From: an uncultured Peptococcaceae bacterium
GTDB lineage: Bacteria; Bacillota; Peptococcia; Peptococcales; Peptococcaceae
Direction of reading: 5' to 3'
Assembly: GCA_900556545.1 (NCBI GenBank)
Contig: USPE01000005.1
Coordinates: 1-21,116 of the forward strand
Length of the DNA: 21,116 bases
Position 1 is the first letter of the stretch; the number at the start of each line of letters is the position of its first letter. The notes beneath the pieces were generated by a model. That model had not been told where the DNA came from, did no database searches, and saw only the letters and a list, made by a program, of their open reading frames with translations. Position numbers and translations under genes: made by a program. Below are positions 13,697 to 21,116 of this stretch, piece after piece.

Positions 13697-15532
13697 CTAC
13701 CGTCCTCCGGCACTGCCGAATAAAGATTCCCGGTACTTTGATGCAATTACCTTCAGGTTATATCGCTCATTCCCGCATTTATACAGACAAACACCACGTT
13801 CCGGATAACGGATTAACTGATATTCACTTTCCTCCAGCTGCAGCATCTCCATAAAAAAAGCCGGATCAATACTGCCCGGATAAAATAAAAACTGATGGGT
13901 GGGAATGGAGAACAATGGTCTGGTATACTCCCGAATCCCTTCCAGATTGTAATCCTCCAGATTCTGACTGGCCAGAATCATCATGGAGTTTTTCTTCCGC
14001 ACCCGCTTCATAAAGTTGCGTACATACTCTACCGTAGTTAAATTACTCAAAAAAAGATAAAACTCATCCAAACTTGCTACCGTATTTCCTTTGGTAAGCA
14101 GTGCATTACTCATAAAAGACAGCACATTAAACAGCATGGCATCTTTCAGTTTCCCCGATGTCTGCAGCAGCCCTTTTACCCCAAAGGTCAAAAACACATC
14201 ATCGGTAATATTGGTATGCCCATTAAAGAATTTTGCTTCTGCGCCCCGCGCCATCGAGTACAGCCCCAACAGCAGATGCTGCAGCTGTTCTGCGGTATAC
14301 AGCCGTTTTTCCCGTTCATCATACTGCTGATATTGTTCTTCCATATAGCGATACAAATCGGAAAGAATCGGGTATTCCCCCGGCTGTAATTTGTCAAACG
14401 CTGTTGTATTCTCAATTCCCCAGCTATCATATAATCCGGTGAGCATGATCTCCAGCACTTCAATTTCCGCATCAGAAAAATCTCTGGCGGTGCGGAAAAA
14501 GTCTTTCAAAAACGCAATATGCTGGCTTAACAGCGATTGTTGCCGAAAAGCTTCCGGCGCTTCCAAATCATCCGGGCTTCCGCTTTCATCCCAAATCTTT
14601 ACCTCCAGCGGATTCATAAAATACTTGCCGGCCATCAGATCAATAAAGCAGCCGCCAAGATTTTCGGTTAATTCCTGATACTCGTGTTCGGGATCCAGAC
14701 AAAGGATGGCTTTGCCGCTTTCCCGCAATACAGATAACAGCAGCTTCATCAAATAGGATTTTCCCTGCCCGGAGTTCCCCAAAATTAATACATTGGAATT
14801 GGTTTTATCCTCCTCCCGTTTTTCAAAATCTACAAAAATGCCGCTGCCGTATTTGTCTCTTCCTAAATAAAACCCCTCACCATCCAACTTTCCAGAATAA
14901 TGAAAGGGATACAGATTTGCTACCGAAGAGGCGGGAAGCACCCGTTCAAATTGTGTCCCAAAAGCCTGCCTGCCGCAGGGAAACACACTCAAAAACCCTT
15001 CTTTTTGCTGTAAGAGTAACTTATCCAGGTTCATTCGGCCGCGGATCAGCTCTGTCTGCACATCCAGCTCCAACTCCTCCAGCCGTTCCATGCTATCTCC
15101 CATCATCTCCAGATAGACGGCAGTATGAAGCAGCGGCTCTCTGTTCCGATGCGTTTCACTGATTAACTTTGCCACATCGGCCAGATTGCTTTCTGCCAAT
15201 ACGGTTTCCTGCAAATTGTTGGTATTTGCCCGCACCATGCGATTCTTATTGGTTGCGTTGGAAATAATCTTCTTCTCTTCCTGCGCACTGACGGCCCTGG
15301 TGTAGATATGCACATTCACGCCCTGTTTTTCACCGAGATGCTTTAACAGTGCCTGCTCTTCTGTTGTTGCAGGATAATCCCGGATTGCCCAAACCGCCCG
15401 ATACGTATTGCCGCAAATAAAATAATCCGGATAAAACCGAATCGCAGAAGGCAGCAGCATATCTAAAAATGTTTTTGTGTCATCAGCTGCCGATGGATCC
15501 ATCGTTTGCTTGTGTTGTTTTCGTTTCTTCAT
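13697..15532 (-). CDS. virB4: VirB4/TraE-family conjugation ATPase
   Basis: A 611-residue cytoplasmic ATPase that powers the type IV secretion channel. The N-terminal domain (about 20-210) has the FICGNTYRAVWAIRDYP and VLPASSVANLYPF segments of the Firmicute ICE VirB4 family. The P-loop is GNSGQGKSY (252-260), the LDPEHEY strand follows near 276, and Walker B is VASLDEFYLF (about 487-496). Downstream are the RKKNSMMILASQN and FSIPTHQFLFYPGS segments, ending FGSAGGR. Length and motif order are normal and the protein looks complete. Its start overlaps the preceding gene by 50 bases with a weak ribosome binding site, implying translational coupling and stoichiometric production. Confidence 0.95.
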   Translation of the reverse strand: MKKRKQHKQTMDPSAADDTKTFLDMLLPSAIRFYPDYFICGNTYRAVWAIRDYPATTEEQALLKHLGEKQGVNVHIYTRAVSAQEEKKIISNATNKNRMVRANTNNLQETVLAESNLADVAKLISETHRNREPLLHTAVYLEMMGDSMERLEELELDVQTELIRGRMNLDKLLLQQKEGFLSVFPCGRQAFGTQFERVLPASSVANLYPFHYSGKLDGEGFYLGRDKYGSGIFVDFEKREEDKTNSNVLILGNSGQGKSYLMKLLLSVLRESGKAILCLDPEHEYQELTENLGGCFIDLMAGKYFMNPLEVKIWDESGSPDDLEAPEAFRQQSLLSQHIAFLKDFFRTARDFSDAEIEVLEIMLTGLYDSWGIENTTAFDKLQPGEYPILSDLYRYMEEQYQQYDEREKRLYTAEQLQHLLLGLYSMARGAEAKFFNGHTNITDDVFLTFGVKGLLQTSGKLKDAMLFNVLSFMSNALLTKGNTVASLDEFYLFLSNLTTVEYVRNFMKRVRKKNSMMILASQNLEDYNLEGIREYTRPLFSIPTHQFLFYPGSIDPAFFMEMLQLEESEYQLIRYPERGVCLYKCGNERYNLKVIASKYRESLFGSAGGR

Positions 15533-16130
15533 CAGGTATCACCCACCGTTCTCCATCATAATCTTCTAAAAAGGTACCAGCCATCTGCTGCGCAAAATAT
15601 ACCGACAGGATTCGTTTCATATCTTCTTTGGCAGCTCGTTTTACCAAAATATCCTGCTCGCGAAAGGCTTTTTCCACACGGCTTAATACATTGGCCAGTT
15701 CTCTGGTATTTTCCTTTTTTAACCGCAGCAGCAGTAAAAACTCCCGTGCGCCTGTATTTCGCTGTTCCATTTGTTCTAAAAACTCTAAATCGTGCTGCAG
15801 CAGCTTTTGTACCTTCGGATTTTTTTCTTCTGCCATGCGCTTTTTCAGATATCGTTTGTTATCGGTAAAGTTTTCTTTGGAATTTACACAGCATAATTCT
15901 AAATCAGTTAATCCTTTCAATACCGTCATCAGTCCGTATACCTTTCGATTTAAACTGGCCTTTGAAAGTACTGATAAATTATCCGGTTCCAGTAAAAACA
16001 CCACCAGCTCTTCTTCGGGATTTTTTCTGTATACACCGCTGCCAGTTACCGCAGTGATACCAATCAGTTCCTTTACACTTTTTCTCTGCTGCTTTTGCAC
16101 CCATCTCTCCCAATAGGCTTTCATCTGCAT
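15483..16130 (-). CDS. VirB4-associated conjugal transfer protein (TraC-like)
   Basis: A 215-residue cytoplasmic protein with GVYRKNPEEELVVFLLEPDNLSVLS near the N-terminus and a long helical C-terminal half (LKKRMAEEKNPKVQKLLQHDLEFLEQMEQRNTGAREFLLLLRLK). It resembles proteins encoded just before VirB4 in Firmicute ICEs that look like a detached VirB4 N-terminal domain. The ATG at 16130 is preferred over one at 16166 because GGAGGG lies 8 bases upstream and the start sits one base past the PrgI-like stop. It overlaps virB4 by 50 bases. A role in assembling VirB4 at the membrane is inferred. Confidence 0.7.
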   Translation of the reverse strand: MQMKAYWERWVQKQQRKSVKELIGITAVTGSGVYRKNPEEELVVFLLEPDNLSVLSKASLNRKVYGLMTVLKGLTDLELCCVNSKENFTDNKRYLKKRMAEEKNPKVQKLLQHDLEFLEQMEQRNTGAREFLLLLRLKKENTRELANVLSRVEKAFREQDILVKRAAKEDMKRILSVYFAQQMAGTFLEDYDGERWVIPDEETKTTQANDGSIGS

Positions 16131-16131
16131 C

Positions 16132-16386
16132 TTATTCCCTCCATCGATAGCACTGCTGCCCTGCAAAAAAACAAACAGCAGAACTAATAAAGTCTAAAAT
16201 GCTGTAATCCTGAATCCGAATGGTCAGAATCGCAAATAAAACACTGACAATTAATGGCACACTCCAGTGAAATGCTGAAAAACAGAGCAAAGAAAAAGCA
16301 AGCAGAATCCCTAATACCACCAAATCATTTAAATTCCAAAACCAGAGTGTTGCTCTGGCTTTCAAGTTTTCTGGATAGATATACAT
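16132..16386 (-). CDS. PrgI/VirB3-like small membrane protein
   Basis: An 84-residue protein opening MYIYPENLKARATLWFW, followed by two hydrophobic segments (about 20-38 and 44-60) and an amphipathic C-terminus. This matches the PrgI/VirB3-like proteins that precede VirB4 in Gram-positive type IV secretion operons and help anchor the ATPase at the membrane. The start has AAGGAGAG about 8-10 bases upstream. It ends one base before the next start, consistent with coupled translation. Confidence 0.75.
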   Translation of the reverse strand: MYIYPENLKARATLWFWNLNDLVVLGILLAFSLLCFSAFHWSVPLIVSVLFAILTIRIQDYSILDFISSAVCFFAGQQCYRWRE

Positions 16387-16399
16387 CTTCTCTCTCTCC

Positions 16400-17761
16400 T
16401 TACAATCTGAGTTCTACTTCCTGCTGTTCCAATTGCTGTTCAAATTCTTCCTCGGTATAAAGCAGATTTTCATCGTCCATTTCTGAAGCATAAAAATGAA
16501 CAAACAACCTTTCCCCTTCTCCAATGGAGATTTCCCGCTGAGAAAACCCTTCTCCCCAGCCATCAGAGAACTGACCCTGCAAATACGCTTTTATCGCTTC
16601 CTGCTCAGTTATGCTCAGCGGACCAAAACTCTCAACCTTTGTCTTTGACCACAATGCCCCATTCTCTATGGCAACATCCGGTGAAATCTGATACACCTTT
16701 TCTTTTAAAAGTTCATTGTGCAGATAGACTGCCAATCCCCGTTCTGCTTCCTCTGGCAGAATTTCTTTTGCAATTTGTTCTCTGATTTCATCTTCAAACT
16801 GCATTAATGTTGGATCTCCCCAGCGCAAAAATACCATATCATCGCCATGAAAACGTCCGCTATCATATTCGGCACACACTCTGCCATAAATCCAACTGGT
16901 TACCAGCTCTGTTTCCAAAGGATGCAGCGGTGCTTCACCATTTAAATTTAAATATCCGAATTTCGTCTGTACACAACCCGGTGCTTGCTCTTGAGACAAG
17001 GTATACTGATCCTTGCGTTCCAACACCCAGCAGGCTTCTTTTAAATTCTGGGGCTGCTGCACCAAAAGCGCCGCAGCACAGCACTCCTGTACCTTTTCCT
17101 GCTTTAATTCCGGCTGCTGCAAAATATCTGCCAGCTGCTTGATTGTTTCTATGCTATGACCAGCATTGGGCAGATAGGCACCCAGAAGAGCCGGCTCTAA
17201 GCTCACCAGCTCTGCCCACTCTCCCGCCCAGTCAGATATGCCCAGCAGCTTTTTGATATGGGTTTCTTTTTCTTCTGTCATAGGAAAAAATAACCAACAG
17301 GCTTCCTCTTTTTTCCGAAAAAATGCTTTTACAGTATGCTCTGCGGTCCGCCCGATCGGCGGCAAACTTCCATTGCTTTGGTAGTGATAAGAAAACGCTT
17401 TTCTTTTCTCCAAACTCCCATCGGCACAAAACTGGAAGCAATCCAGATTGCAGATTCCTTCCACTGCTTCCTCCAGCGTATGGACGGTCGGTAAAAGCCG
17501 TTCAAACTTCTTTTGCTCACGCTCTGTCAGATAACGGGCCTGTCCATTCAAAAACCGTAATAAATTGATTGTGTTCCTATCTTCCAGATGAAACGACTTT
17601 CCCGCAATCAAGCGATTCAGATCATCCCAACCGTCCAATACTGCATCAATCTCTGCTTTGGGATACTTCCGCTGATAGGTGTAAAGTGCCTGATAATCCT
17701 CCAACGGACAGCGGACAATCAGAGATTCTACTTGTGTATCATGATGAAATTGTAACCGCAT
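16400..17761 (-). CDS. Large acidic conserved ICE protein with ArdA-like features
   Basis: A 453-residue soluble, Glu-rich protein. The N-terminal part has INLLRFLNGQARYLTEREQ, followed by LEEAVEGICNLDCFQF. This recalls the LxNLTxNLDCY region of ArdA-type antirestriction proteins, which mimic DNA to block type I restriction enzymes. The C-terminal part has LSITEQEAIKAYLQGQFSDG followed by WGEGFSQREI, a motif seen in other ICE and phage hypothetical proteins. There is no signal peptide. The start has AAGGAG 7 bases upstream. It sits inside the transfer module between TrbL- and PrgI-like genes. An antirestriction role would help establishment in recipients but is only suggested by these segments; the family assignment is weak. 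Confidence 0.5.
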   Translation of the reverse strand: MRLQFHHDTQVESLIVRCPLEDYQALYTYQRKYPKAEIDAVLDGWDDLNRLIAGKSFHLEDRNTINLLRFLNGQARYLTEREQKKFERLLPTVHTLEEAVEGICNLDCFQFCADGSLEKRKAFSYHYQSNGSLPPIGRTAEHTVKAFFRKKEEACWLFFPMTEEKETHIKKLLGISDWAGEWAELVSLEPALLGAYLPNAGHSIETIKQLADILQQPELKQEKVQECCAAALLVQQPQNLKEACWVLERKDQYTLSQEQAPGCVQTKFGYLNLNGEAPLHPLETELVTSWIYGRVCAEYDSGRFHGDDMVFLRWGDPTLMQFEDEIREQIAKEILPEEAERGLAVYLHNELLKEKVYQISPDVAIENGALWSKTKVESFGPLSITEQEAIKAYLQGQFSDGWGEGFSQREISIGEGERLFVHFYASEMDDENLLYTEEEFEQQLEQQEVELRL

Positions 17762-17777
17762 TGTTTTCTCCTTTCCC

Positions 17778-18644
17778 TTATGGGCGAATCATCTGCCCAA
17801 CTGTTCTTGTAAAGGTAATGGCATGCTGCGCTGCATAAAAACTGCCCATAATATTAGCCCTTGTATTGGTTTCCATCCCAAAATGTCCGGCAATTCTTGG
17901 AATCTCACCAGCAGAAAGCATCAATCCTAAACCAAGCAATAGTTCTTCCCGCAAAACCATCAGCCCCGCAATTAAAATGGCAGACTGCAAAAAAGTAGTC
18001 AGACAAAGTCCTATCACCTGTTTGCACCAACCGGTAAAGCCATCCATATATCCTCTTGGAACACCAAAGAGATACAAACTTCCCACTGCAATCAAAATCA
18101 GAAGGATACCGCCCCGTTTTAAGTTGGAAAAAAACACTTTAAATACCGCATACCCCAGCATAATCAGGCAGAATACGCCTACCACAGCACTCAAAGCCAG
18201 GGAGTGCATATTTTCCAACGTACCCTGTGCAGCTTCCGCGATATTTTGATAGGGTTCCCGATACCCCATCCCTGCAATCGCCGCAGTCAAACTGCCTTCC
18301 AAACTTACCACTTCCTGATAAAGTTTCACAGGCACAATACTGAACAAACTGACTGCAAAAAACCCCTTCACAGCATTGAAGCAGACATCTCTCAGATTTC
18401 CCCGCCCGGATTGATATTCAATGGCACACTCAAAGCAGGCCACAACCAGACCAACGGCATAGAGCATCCAGCCCAGATTGGAAAAAAACATAACGACCGC
18501 TTCCACCCAGGGTAAGTCAAACAGCTCTGCCCCCATCTTGTTCATCATGGCAAAAAACTCACTCAAAAATCCTACCAGCATGCTATAAAGCCAGTCCATA
18601 ATCTGATCCAGTATGGAACCGGCTGCAAAATCCCAGATAAACAA
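17778..18644 (-). CDS. TrbL/VirB6-like polytopic conjugation protein
   Basis: A 288-residue membrane protein with about six hydrophobic segments. A FAMMNKMGAELFDLPWVEAV segment near 31-50 is followed by GWMLYAVGLVVACFECAIEY, typical of the TrbL-like inner-membrane channel component of Firmicute ICEs. VirB6/TrbL proteins form the membrane core that links the ATPases to the outer part of the pore. The start is TTG at 18644 with AAGGTG 8 bases upstream; the family's N-terminus begins here and the next ATG would remove the first helix. The C-terminal tail (GSFYAAQHAITFTRTVGQMIRP) is soluble. It sits 18 bases after the pilin-like gene. Confidence 0.82.
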   Translation of the reverse strand: MFIWDFAAGSILDQIMDWLYSMLVGFLSEFFAMMNKMGAELFDLPWVEAVVMFFSNLGWMLYAVGLVVACFECAIEYQSGRGNLRDVCFNAVKGFFAVSLFSIVPVKLYQEVVSLEGSLTAAIAGMGYREPYQNIAEAAQGTLENMHSLALSAVVGVFCLIMLGYAVFKVFFSNLKRGGILLILIAVGSLYLFGVPRGYMDGFTGWCKQVIGLCLTTFLQSAILIAGLMVLREELLLGLGLMLSAGEIPRIAGHFGMETNTRANIMGSFYAAQHAITFTRTVGQMIRP

Positions 18645-18662
18645 AAACGTTCACCTTCTTTC

Positions 18663-19001
18663 CTACACACCGACAATCTGCCAGATATATAACGGCGCAG
18701 TCAGGGAAAACACCAGACAGGCAAATAAGATGGCCGGACCGGTCCATTCAAACTGTCCGTGTTTTCGATAGTCAAAGTACACCATAGCCAATTTGGCAAA
18801 GAAAAATACAGCAAGAATCAAGTCAATAGCCGGAAAAATAACATTGTTGACTACGGTTTTAATCTGTGTTGCTGCACTCTTCCAGGTGCTTTCAATGGCG
18901 CCAGCCACATCGCCTCCGGCTGCGTAAGCGGTACTTGTCAGCAACAAGAAACACACCAACAGACACAATAGGCCTGCCATCGGTTTACGCACATTCCACA
19001 T
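18663..19001 (-). CDS. DUF3852/VirB2-like small membrane protein (pilin-like)
   Basis: A 112-residue protein with a signal peptide (about 1-28, ending TAYA|A), a short Gly/Ala/Lys segment and two hydrophobic helices (about 50-70 and 85-105) separated by a basic loop (YFDYRKHGQFEW). This is the layout of VirB2/TrbC pilins and of the DUF3852 family found in Firmicute ICEs. It precedes the TrbL-like gene, the expected place for a channel-lining or pilus subunit. GAGGAGG lies about 8 bases upstream of the ATG. There is no processing evidence beyond the signal peptide. Confidence 0.78.
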   Translation of the reverse strand: MWNVRKPMAGLLCLLVCFLLLTSTAYAAGGDVAGAIESTWKSAATQIKTVVNNVIFPAIDLILAVFFFAKLAMVYFDYRKHGQFEWTGPAILFACLVFSLTAPLYIWQIVGV

Positions 19002-19013
19002 TTTTTTGCCTCC

Positions 19014-19229
19014 TCATGATTCCAGTTCTTCTGCCAGCTGCTTCAATTCTTCTACATAAGCCCGACTTTGTTTCAATTTTAGATCCTGGAACAAATCGCC
19101 AACCAGCACTTGTTTCTCCAGCTCTGCTGTATAGGGCAGCGCAAAGGCAGTTTGCCGATACAGCTTTCCAGCCAGCGCTTCATCTTTCACATTGGAAAGC
19201 ACCCGATAAAAGCGCCGATTTTTTTCTTT
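19014..19229 (-). pseudogene. C-terminal continuation of the ParA-like ATPase after an in-frame TAG
   Basis: Seventy-one codons directly after the TAG at 19232-19230 stay open in the same frame to TGA at 19014. They encode FYRVLSNVKDEALAGKLYRQ, followed by TAFALPYTAELEKQVLVGDL. This is the pattern of the C-terminal strand and loop of ParA/MinD/CpaE-like ATPases, where a V-N-N-V strand is followed by a LPYxxxLE loop. It is therefore the missing end of the preceding gene. It might be made independently from a GTG at 19202, but no ribosome binding site supports that. Its preservation suggests a recent mutation, suppression or a sequencing error. Confidence 0.7.
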
Positions 19230-19760
19230 CTATTTTTCTAAATACGGCATCTGGCTGGCATAATAGCTGATAGATTTGAGTTCACAGCTCATAAGCTGCA
19301 CAATCTCATCGGCGGTTAACAATCCGGTCATCGTCAAAAGATTACCGTACAAATCAGAGCTGCAGTCCAAAATGACAATGGGATAGAGCAGACACAACGC
19401 CTGCAGTAATTCTTCTGCCTGCCGTCTGCTCACAGGCGGATAATCGGTCTGATGCTCACCTTTTAAGAAGCTGTACAAATGCAGCTTAGGCACCTGCTTT
19501 AACTGGCATTGATTGGCTTCCACCAAAGATGGGATAATGTGTTTTGCGGCAAAGATACTGCCCAAAGAGTGTTGTTCGCTTAACGCATCCTCACCAGTCA
19601 GGCAGGATAAGGTCGGACTCTGAACGTCACAAAACACAAGCGCAACGTCCTTTCCCCACGCTGCGTACTGCCAGGCCAGCTTGGCTGCCGTTACTGTCTT
19701 CCCTGCGCCAGGGCTGCCCCAAACGGCAAACAACTGATTTCCCTGCTTTCGCTGTTTCAT
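19230..19760 (-). CDS. ParA/MinD-like P-loop ATPase, interrupted by TAG
   Basis: 176 codons before an amber stop. Walker A is GSPGAGKT (15-22 from the ATG at 19760), and a Walker B-like strand is PIVILDCSSDLYGN. ALVFCDVQSPTLSC supplies the A'-like strand. The fold is ParA/MinD/CpaE-type. Such ATPases on ICEs are proposed to organise or power transfer machinery or to partition the element. The ATG at 19760 has GGAGG 7 bases upstream, while the ATG at 19766 is too close to that site. The frame continues for 71 family-like codons beyond the stop. As written, the protein lacks the last quarter of the fold and may be inactive. Confidence 0.82.
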   Translation of the reverse strand: MKQRKQGNQLFAVWGSPGAGKTVTAAKLAWQYAAWGKDVALVFCDVQSPTLSCLTGEDALSEQHSLGSIFAAKHIIPSLVEANQCQLKQVPKLHLYSFLKGEHQTDYPPVSRRQAEELLQALCLLYPIVILDCSSDLYGNLLTMTGLLTADEIVQLMSCELKSISYYASQMPYLEK

Positions 19761-19762
19761 AT

Positions 19763-20293
19763 TCATTCCTCCAATCGTCGTTCCAGCTTTTGAAAGCCCA
19801 TTTCATCCACATAAAAAAAAGAGCTGCCCGTTTTTTCATCGTACAGCTCCAACACATCCGACAGACTTAACGGATGGCCCGGAAAGCCTTCTGGCAATCT
19901 GGTATTAAATTTTTGATAGATGGCTTCCAGCACATCAGTTTCCACATAACCATCATAAACCACCTGATAGTCCCGAAAATCAACTGCACCATATTGCTGC
20001 AAAAATTTTTCATAGGGCAGGAATTTCTTTTCTGCCCCCACTTCTTCCCGCCATTGCCAGATACGGCAAAACTGCACCCGACAGGTTCCGTTTTCATCCA
20101 TACAGTTACAGTGCAGCAGCCGCTCATACAAGTCAGGCAGCTCTTTCAGATACAGTCCATACTCTTTTTTCAGCAGCTCTTTTAAATGTGTCGTGGTAAA
20201 GATGGTATCCACATAGGCCAGTTCGTTTTTTTGATAACCAACCCGATTGCCGTAATAATAAATAAATCCATTTTCCAGATACATCTCACGCAT
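19763..20293 (-). CDS. YodL-domain-like protein
   Basis: A 176-residue soluble protein. The C-terminal half has YQVVYDGYVETDVLEAIYQK, followed by FPGHPLSLSDVLELYDEKTG and SSFFYVDEMGF. This matches the YodL-like/DUF4316-type domain found in many Firmicute conjugative-element proteins. The N-terminal half carries a small CNCMDENGTC cysteine cluster (about 62-71) that could bind a metal, with a further Cys about ten residues on. No enzymatic role is known. The ATG at 20293 has AAAGGAGG 7-8 bases upstream. It ends two bases before the ATPase start, so the two are probably translated together. Confidence 0.65.
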   Translation of the reverse strand: MREMYLENGFIYYYGNRVGYQKNELAYVDTIFTTTHLKELLKKEYGLYLKELPDLYERLLHCNCMDENGTCRVQFCRIWQWREEVGAEKKFLPYEKFLQQYGAVDFRDYQVVYDGYVETDVLEAIYQKFNTRLPEGFPGHPLSLSDVLELYDEKTGSSFFYVDEMGFQKLERRLEE

Positions 20294-20306
20294 CCGTTTC
20301 CCTCCT

Positions 20307-20588
20307 TTATGATTCTTTGATTTGCTCTAATAATTCTACCGCCAAAAGCAGTCTGCTGTCTTTCTCCATTCCTTTTACTGCAGCACGCACATAGCTTTCC
20401 ACTGCTTCGGAAGAATGATCTCCCATTTCTATCATCGTAACTGCTTCCAGAATCAATTTTCCCGGCGCTGCTGTTATTTTTACAATCATCCCCTCCTCCA
20501 GCCCTGCTTTTTCTCTGAGTTCCCGAGGCAGATAAAGCCTGCCTTTTGCTCCAACCACTTTATATTGTTTCTGATCTGCTTCTTTCAA
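20307..20588 (-). CDS. AbrB/MazE-type DNA-binding protein
   Basis: A 93-residue protein. Residues 8-55 (YKVVGAKGRLYLPRELREKA, then GMIVKITAAPGKLILE) form a SpoVT/AbrB swapped-hairpin domain, used by transition-state regulators and antitoxins. The C-terminal 40 residues are helical. The start is TTG at 20588, contiguous with the preceding TGA and with AGGAGG ten bases upstream; no nearby ATG would keep the domain. With no toxin next to it, it is more likely a regulator of the element than an antitoxin. Confidence 0.82.
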   Translation of the reverse strand: MKEADQKQYKVVGAKGRLYLPRELREKAGLEEGMIVKITAAPGKLILEAVTMIEMGDHSSEAVESYVRAAVKGMEKDSRLLLAVELLEQIKES

Positions 20589-20954
20589 TCACGACAGGCC
20601 TCCTCTCATAAGCGGCGGCAGTTCTTCCATGGCTGTCTTTTGAATCTCCTGGTTTGGCACACAGCGAACCGGTATCTGCATCTCGCGTGCCAGTTCCCAT
20701 TCAGCTTTCATTCCTTCTGTAATCCGATCACCGCAAAGCCACAATTCATCACAGACCGTAAGAAGCGACTTTGCCAGAACAATTCCAATTGCCCGCTCTA
20801 TCGGATCATCATCATCCAAAACCTGCGGATAAAGCAAATGGGGGGCAATGGGAACAACCTCCTGTTGTATGGCATAACTCACCGCCATTTTGGCAAAGGC
20901 TTCGTTTTGCTGCCGATCTCCTCGATAAGGAGATGCAATATACACACGCTTCAT
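20589..20954 (-). CDS. DUF4406 / nucleoside deoxyribosyltransferase-like protein
   Basis: A 121-residue protein opening KRVYIASPYRGD, then IAPHLLYPQVLDDDDP, DELWLCGDRITEGMKAEWELA and a final IPVRCV strand. This is the Rossmann-like fold of DUF4406 and nucleoside 2-deoxyribosyltransferase relatives, including the Glu of the EGMKAE motif that corresponds to the family's catalytic position. Nucleoside or nucleotide-derivative processing is plausible; the substrate is unknown. It overlaps the preceding gene's stop (ATGA) and is followed immediately by the AbrB-like gene. Confidence 0.8.
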   Translation of the reverse strand: MKRVYIASPYRGDRQQNEAFAKMAVSYAIQQEVVPIAPHLLYPQVLDDDDPIERAIGIVLAKSLLTVCDELWLCGDRITEGMKAEWELAREMQIPVRCVPNQEIQKTAMEELPPLMRGGLS

Positions 20955-21115
20955 CGATACGCACCCCCCTGTTCAGCCAACGCCTGCAGCTTTTCCAGCA
21001 GCCATTGGATATCTGAGACAGCGCCTCCATCTGCTAATAGAATCATACCAGGCACAGCCAGCACCAGATATTCTTCCGCCTCTTCCAAATCTGCCTCTTG
21101 TAAAGCGGCTGCTTC
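20951..21115 (-). CDS. C-terminal end of a small acidic protein (cut by window edge)
   Basis: The frame is open from the right edge and ends at TGA 20953-20951, overlapping the next ATG. The visible 54 residues are acidic then hydrophobic (EEAEEYLVLAVPGMILLADG) with a helical tail. The start is outside the window and I do not recognise the family. Stop/start overlap with the following gene argues it is a real member of the operon. Confidence 0.55.
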   Translation of the reverse strand, partial: EAAALQEADLEEAEEYLVLAVPGMILLADGGAVSDIQWLLEKLQALAEQGGAYR

Positions 21116-21116
21116 T

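Noticed and set aside
13444..16116. Plus-strand open frames up to 162 codons opposite virB4 and its neighbours
   Set aside because: They are Ser/Cys-rich antisense translations of well-supported genes.
1..21116. CRISPR arrays, tRNA or rRNA genes, transposases, integrase or insertion sequences
   Set aside because: I saw no regularly spaced direct repeats, no structural RNA signatures and no recombinase or transposase motifs on either strand.

Overview
The window reads as part of an integrative and conjugative element (ICE) or related conjugative mobile element from a Gram-positive Firmicute, most likely a gut-type Clostridia. The basis is moderate-to-low G+C, strong AGGAGG-type ribosome binding sites, TTG/GTG starts, an LPxTG/sortase surface system, a Gram-positive VirB4/PrgI/TrbL-type transfer module, and a set of ICE-typical small families (DUF3846-, DUF6103-, DUF6329-, Api92-, YodL- and DUF4406-like). 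I cannot assign a genus. The relaxase, coupling protein, integrase and element ends are not in the window.

Every convincing gene lies on the minus strand, so transcription runs from high to low coordinates. Block 1 (21116-19014) holds accessory and regulatory genes: a 5'-cut small acidic protein, a DUF4406-like protein, an AbrB-type DNA-binding protein, a YodL-like protein and a ParA/MinD-like P-loop ATPase whose reading frame is cut by an in-frame TAG. Block 2 (19001-12755) is the mating-channel module: a DUF3852/VirB2-like small membrane protein, a TrbL/VirB6-like polytopic protein, a 453-residue acidic protein with ArdA-like hints, a PrgI/VirB3-like protein, a VirB4-accessory protein, VirB4 ATPase and a bitopic membrane protein. 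It is followed by a secreted sortase (12758-11949).

Between the sortase and its apparent surface substrate is a small inserted-looking unit (11836-11224): promoter, a 29-codon leader resembling an orphan signal peptide, a MNT-type nucleotidyltransferase, a 30-residue remnant of its HEPN partner, and a strong intrinsic terminator. Then comes a 1665-residue adhesin with a thioester-like head lacking the usual Gln, twelve CnaB repeats with all isopeptide residues kept, and a C-terminus that stops one residue after LPRTG. Two codons later, in the same frame, an amidoligase begins, followed by a gamma-glutamylcyclotransferase-like protein, a membrane-anchored M23 peptidoglycan hydrolase, and four small ICE-typical proteins.

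The left end (1629-1) contains a gene-free 273-bp stretch with two adjacent inverted repeats (a candidate oriT) and four DnaA-box-like 9-mers, then a ribbon-helix-helix protein and a type IV AbiE toxin-antitoxin module whose promoter sits inside an inverted repeat. Together the genes suggest cell-to-cell DNA transfer with dedicated wall remodelling, donor-surface adhesion, and an unusual amidoligase/cyclotransferase pair of unknown substrate.
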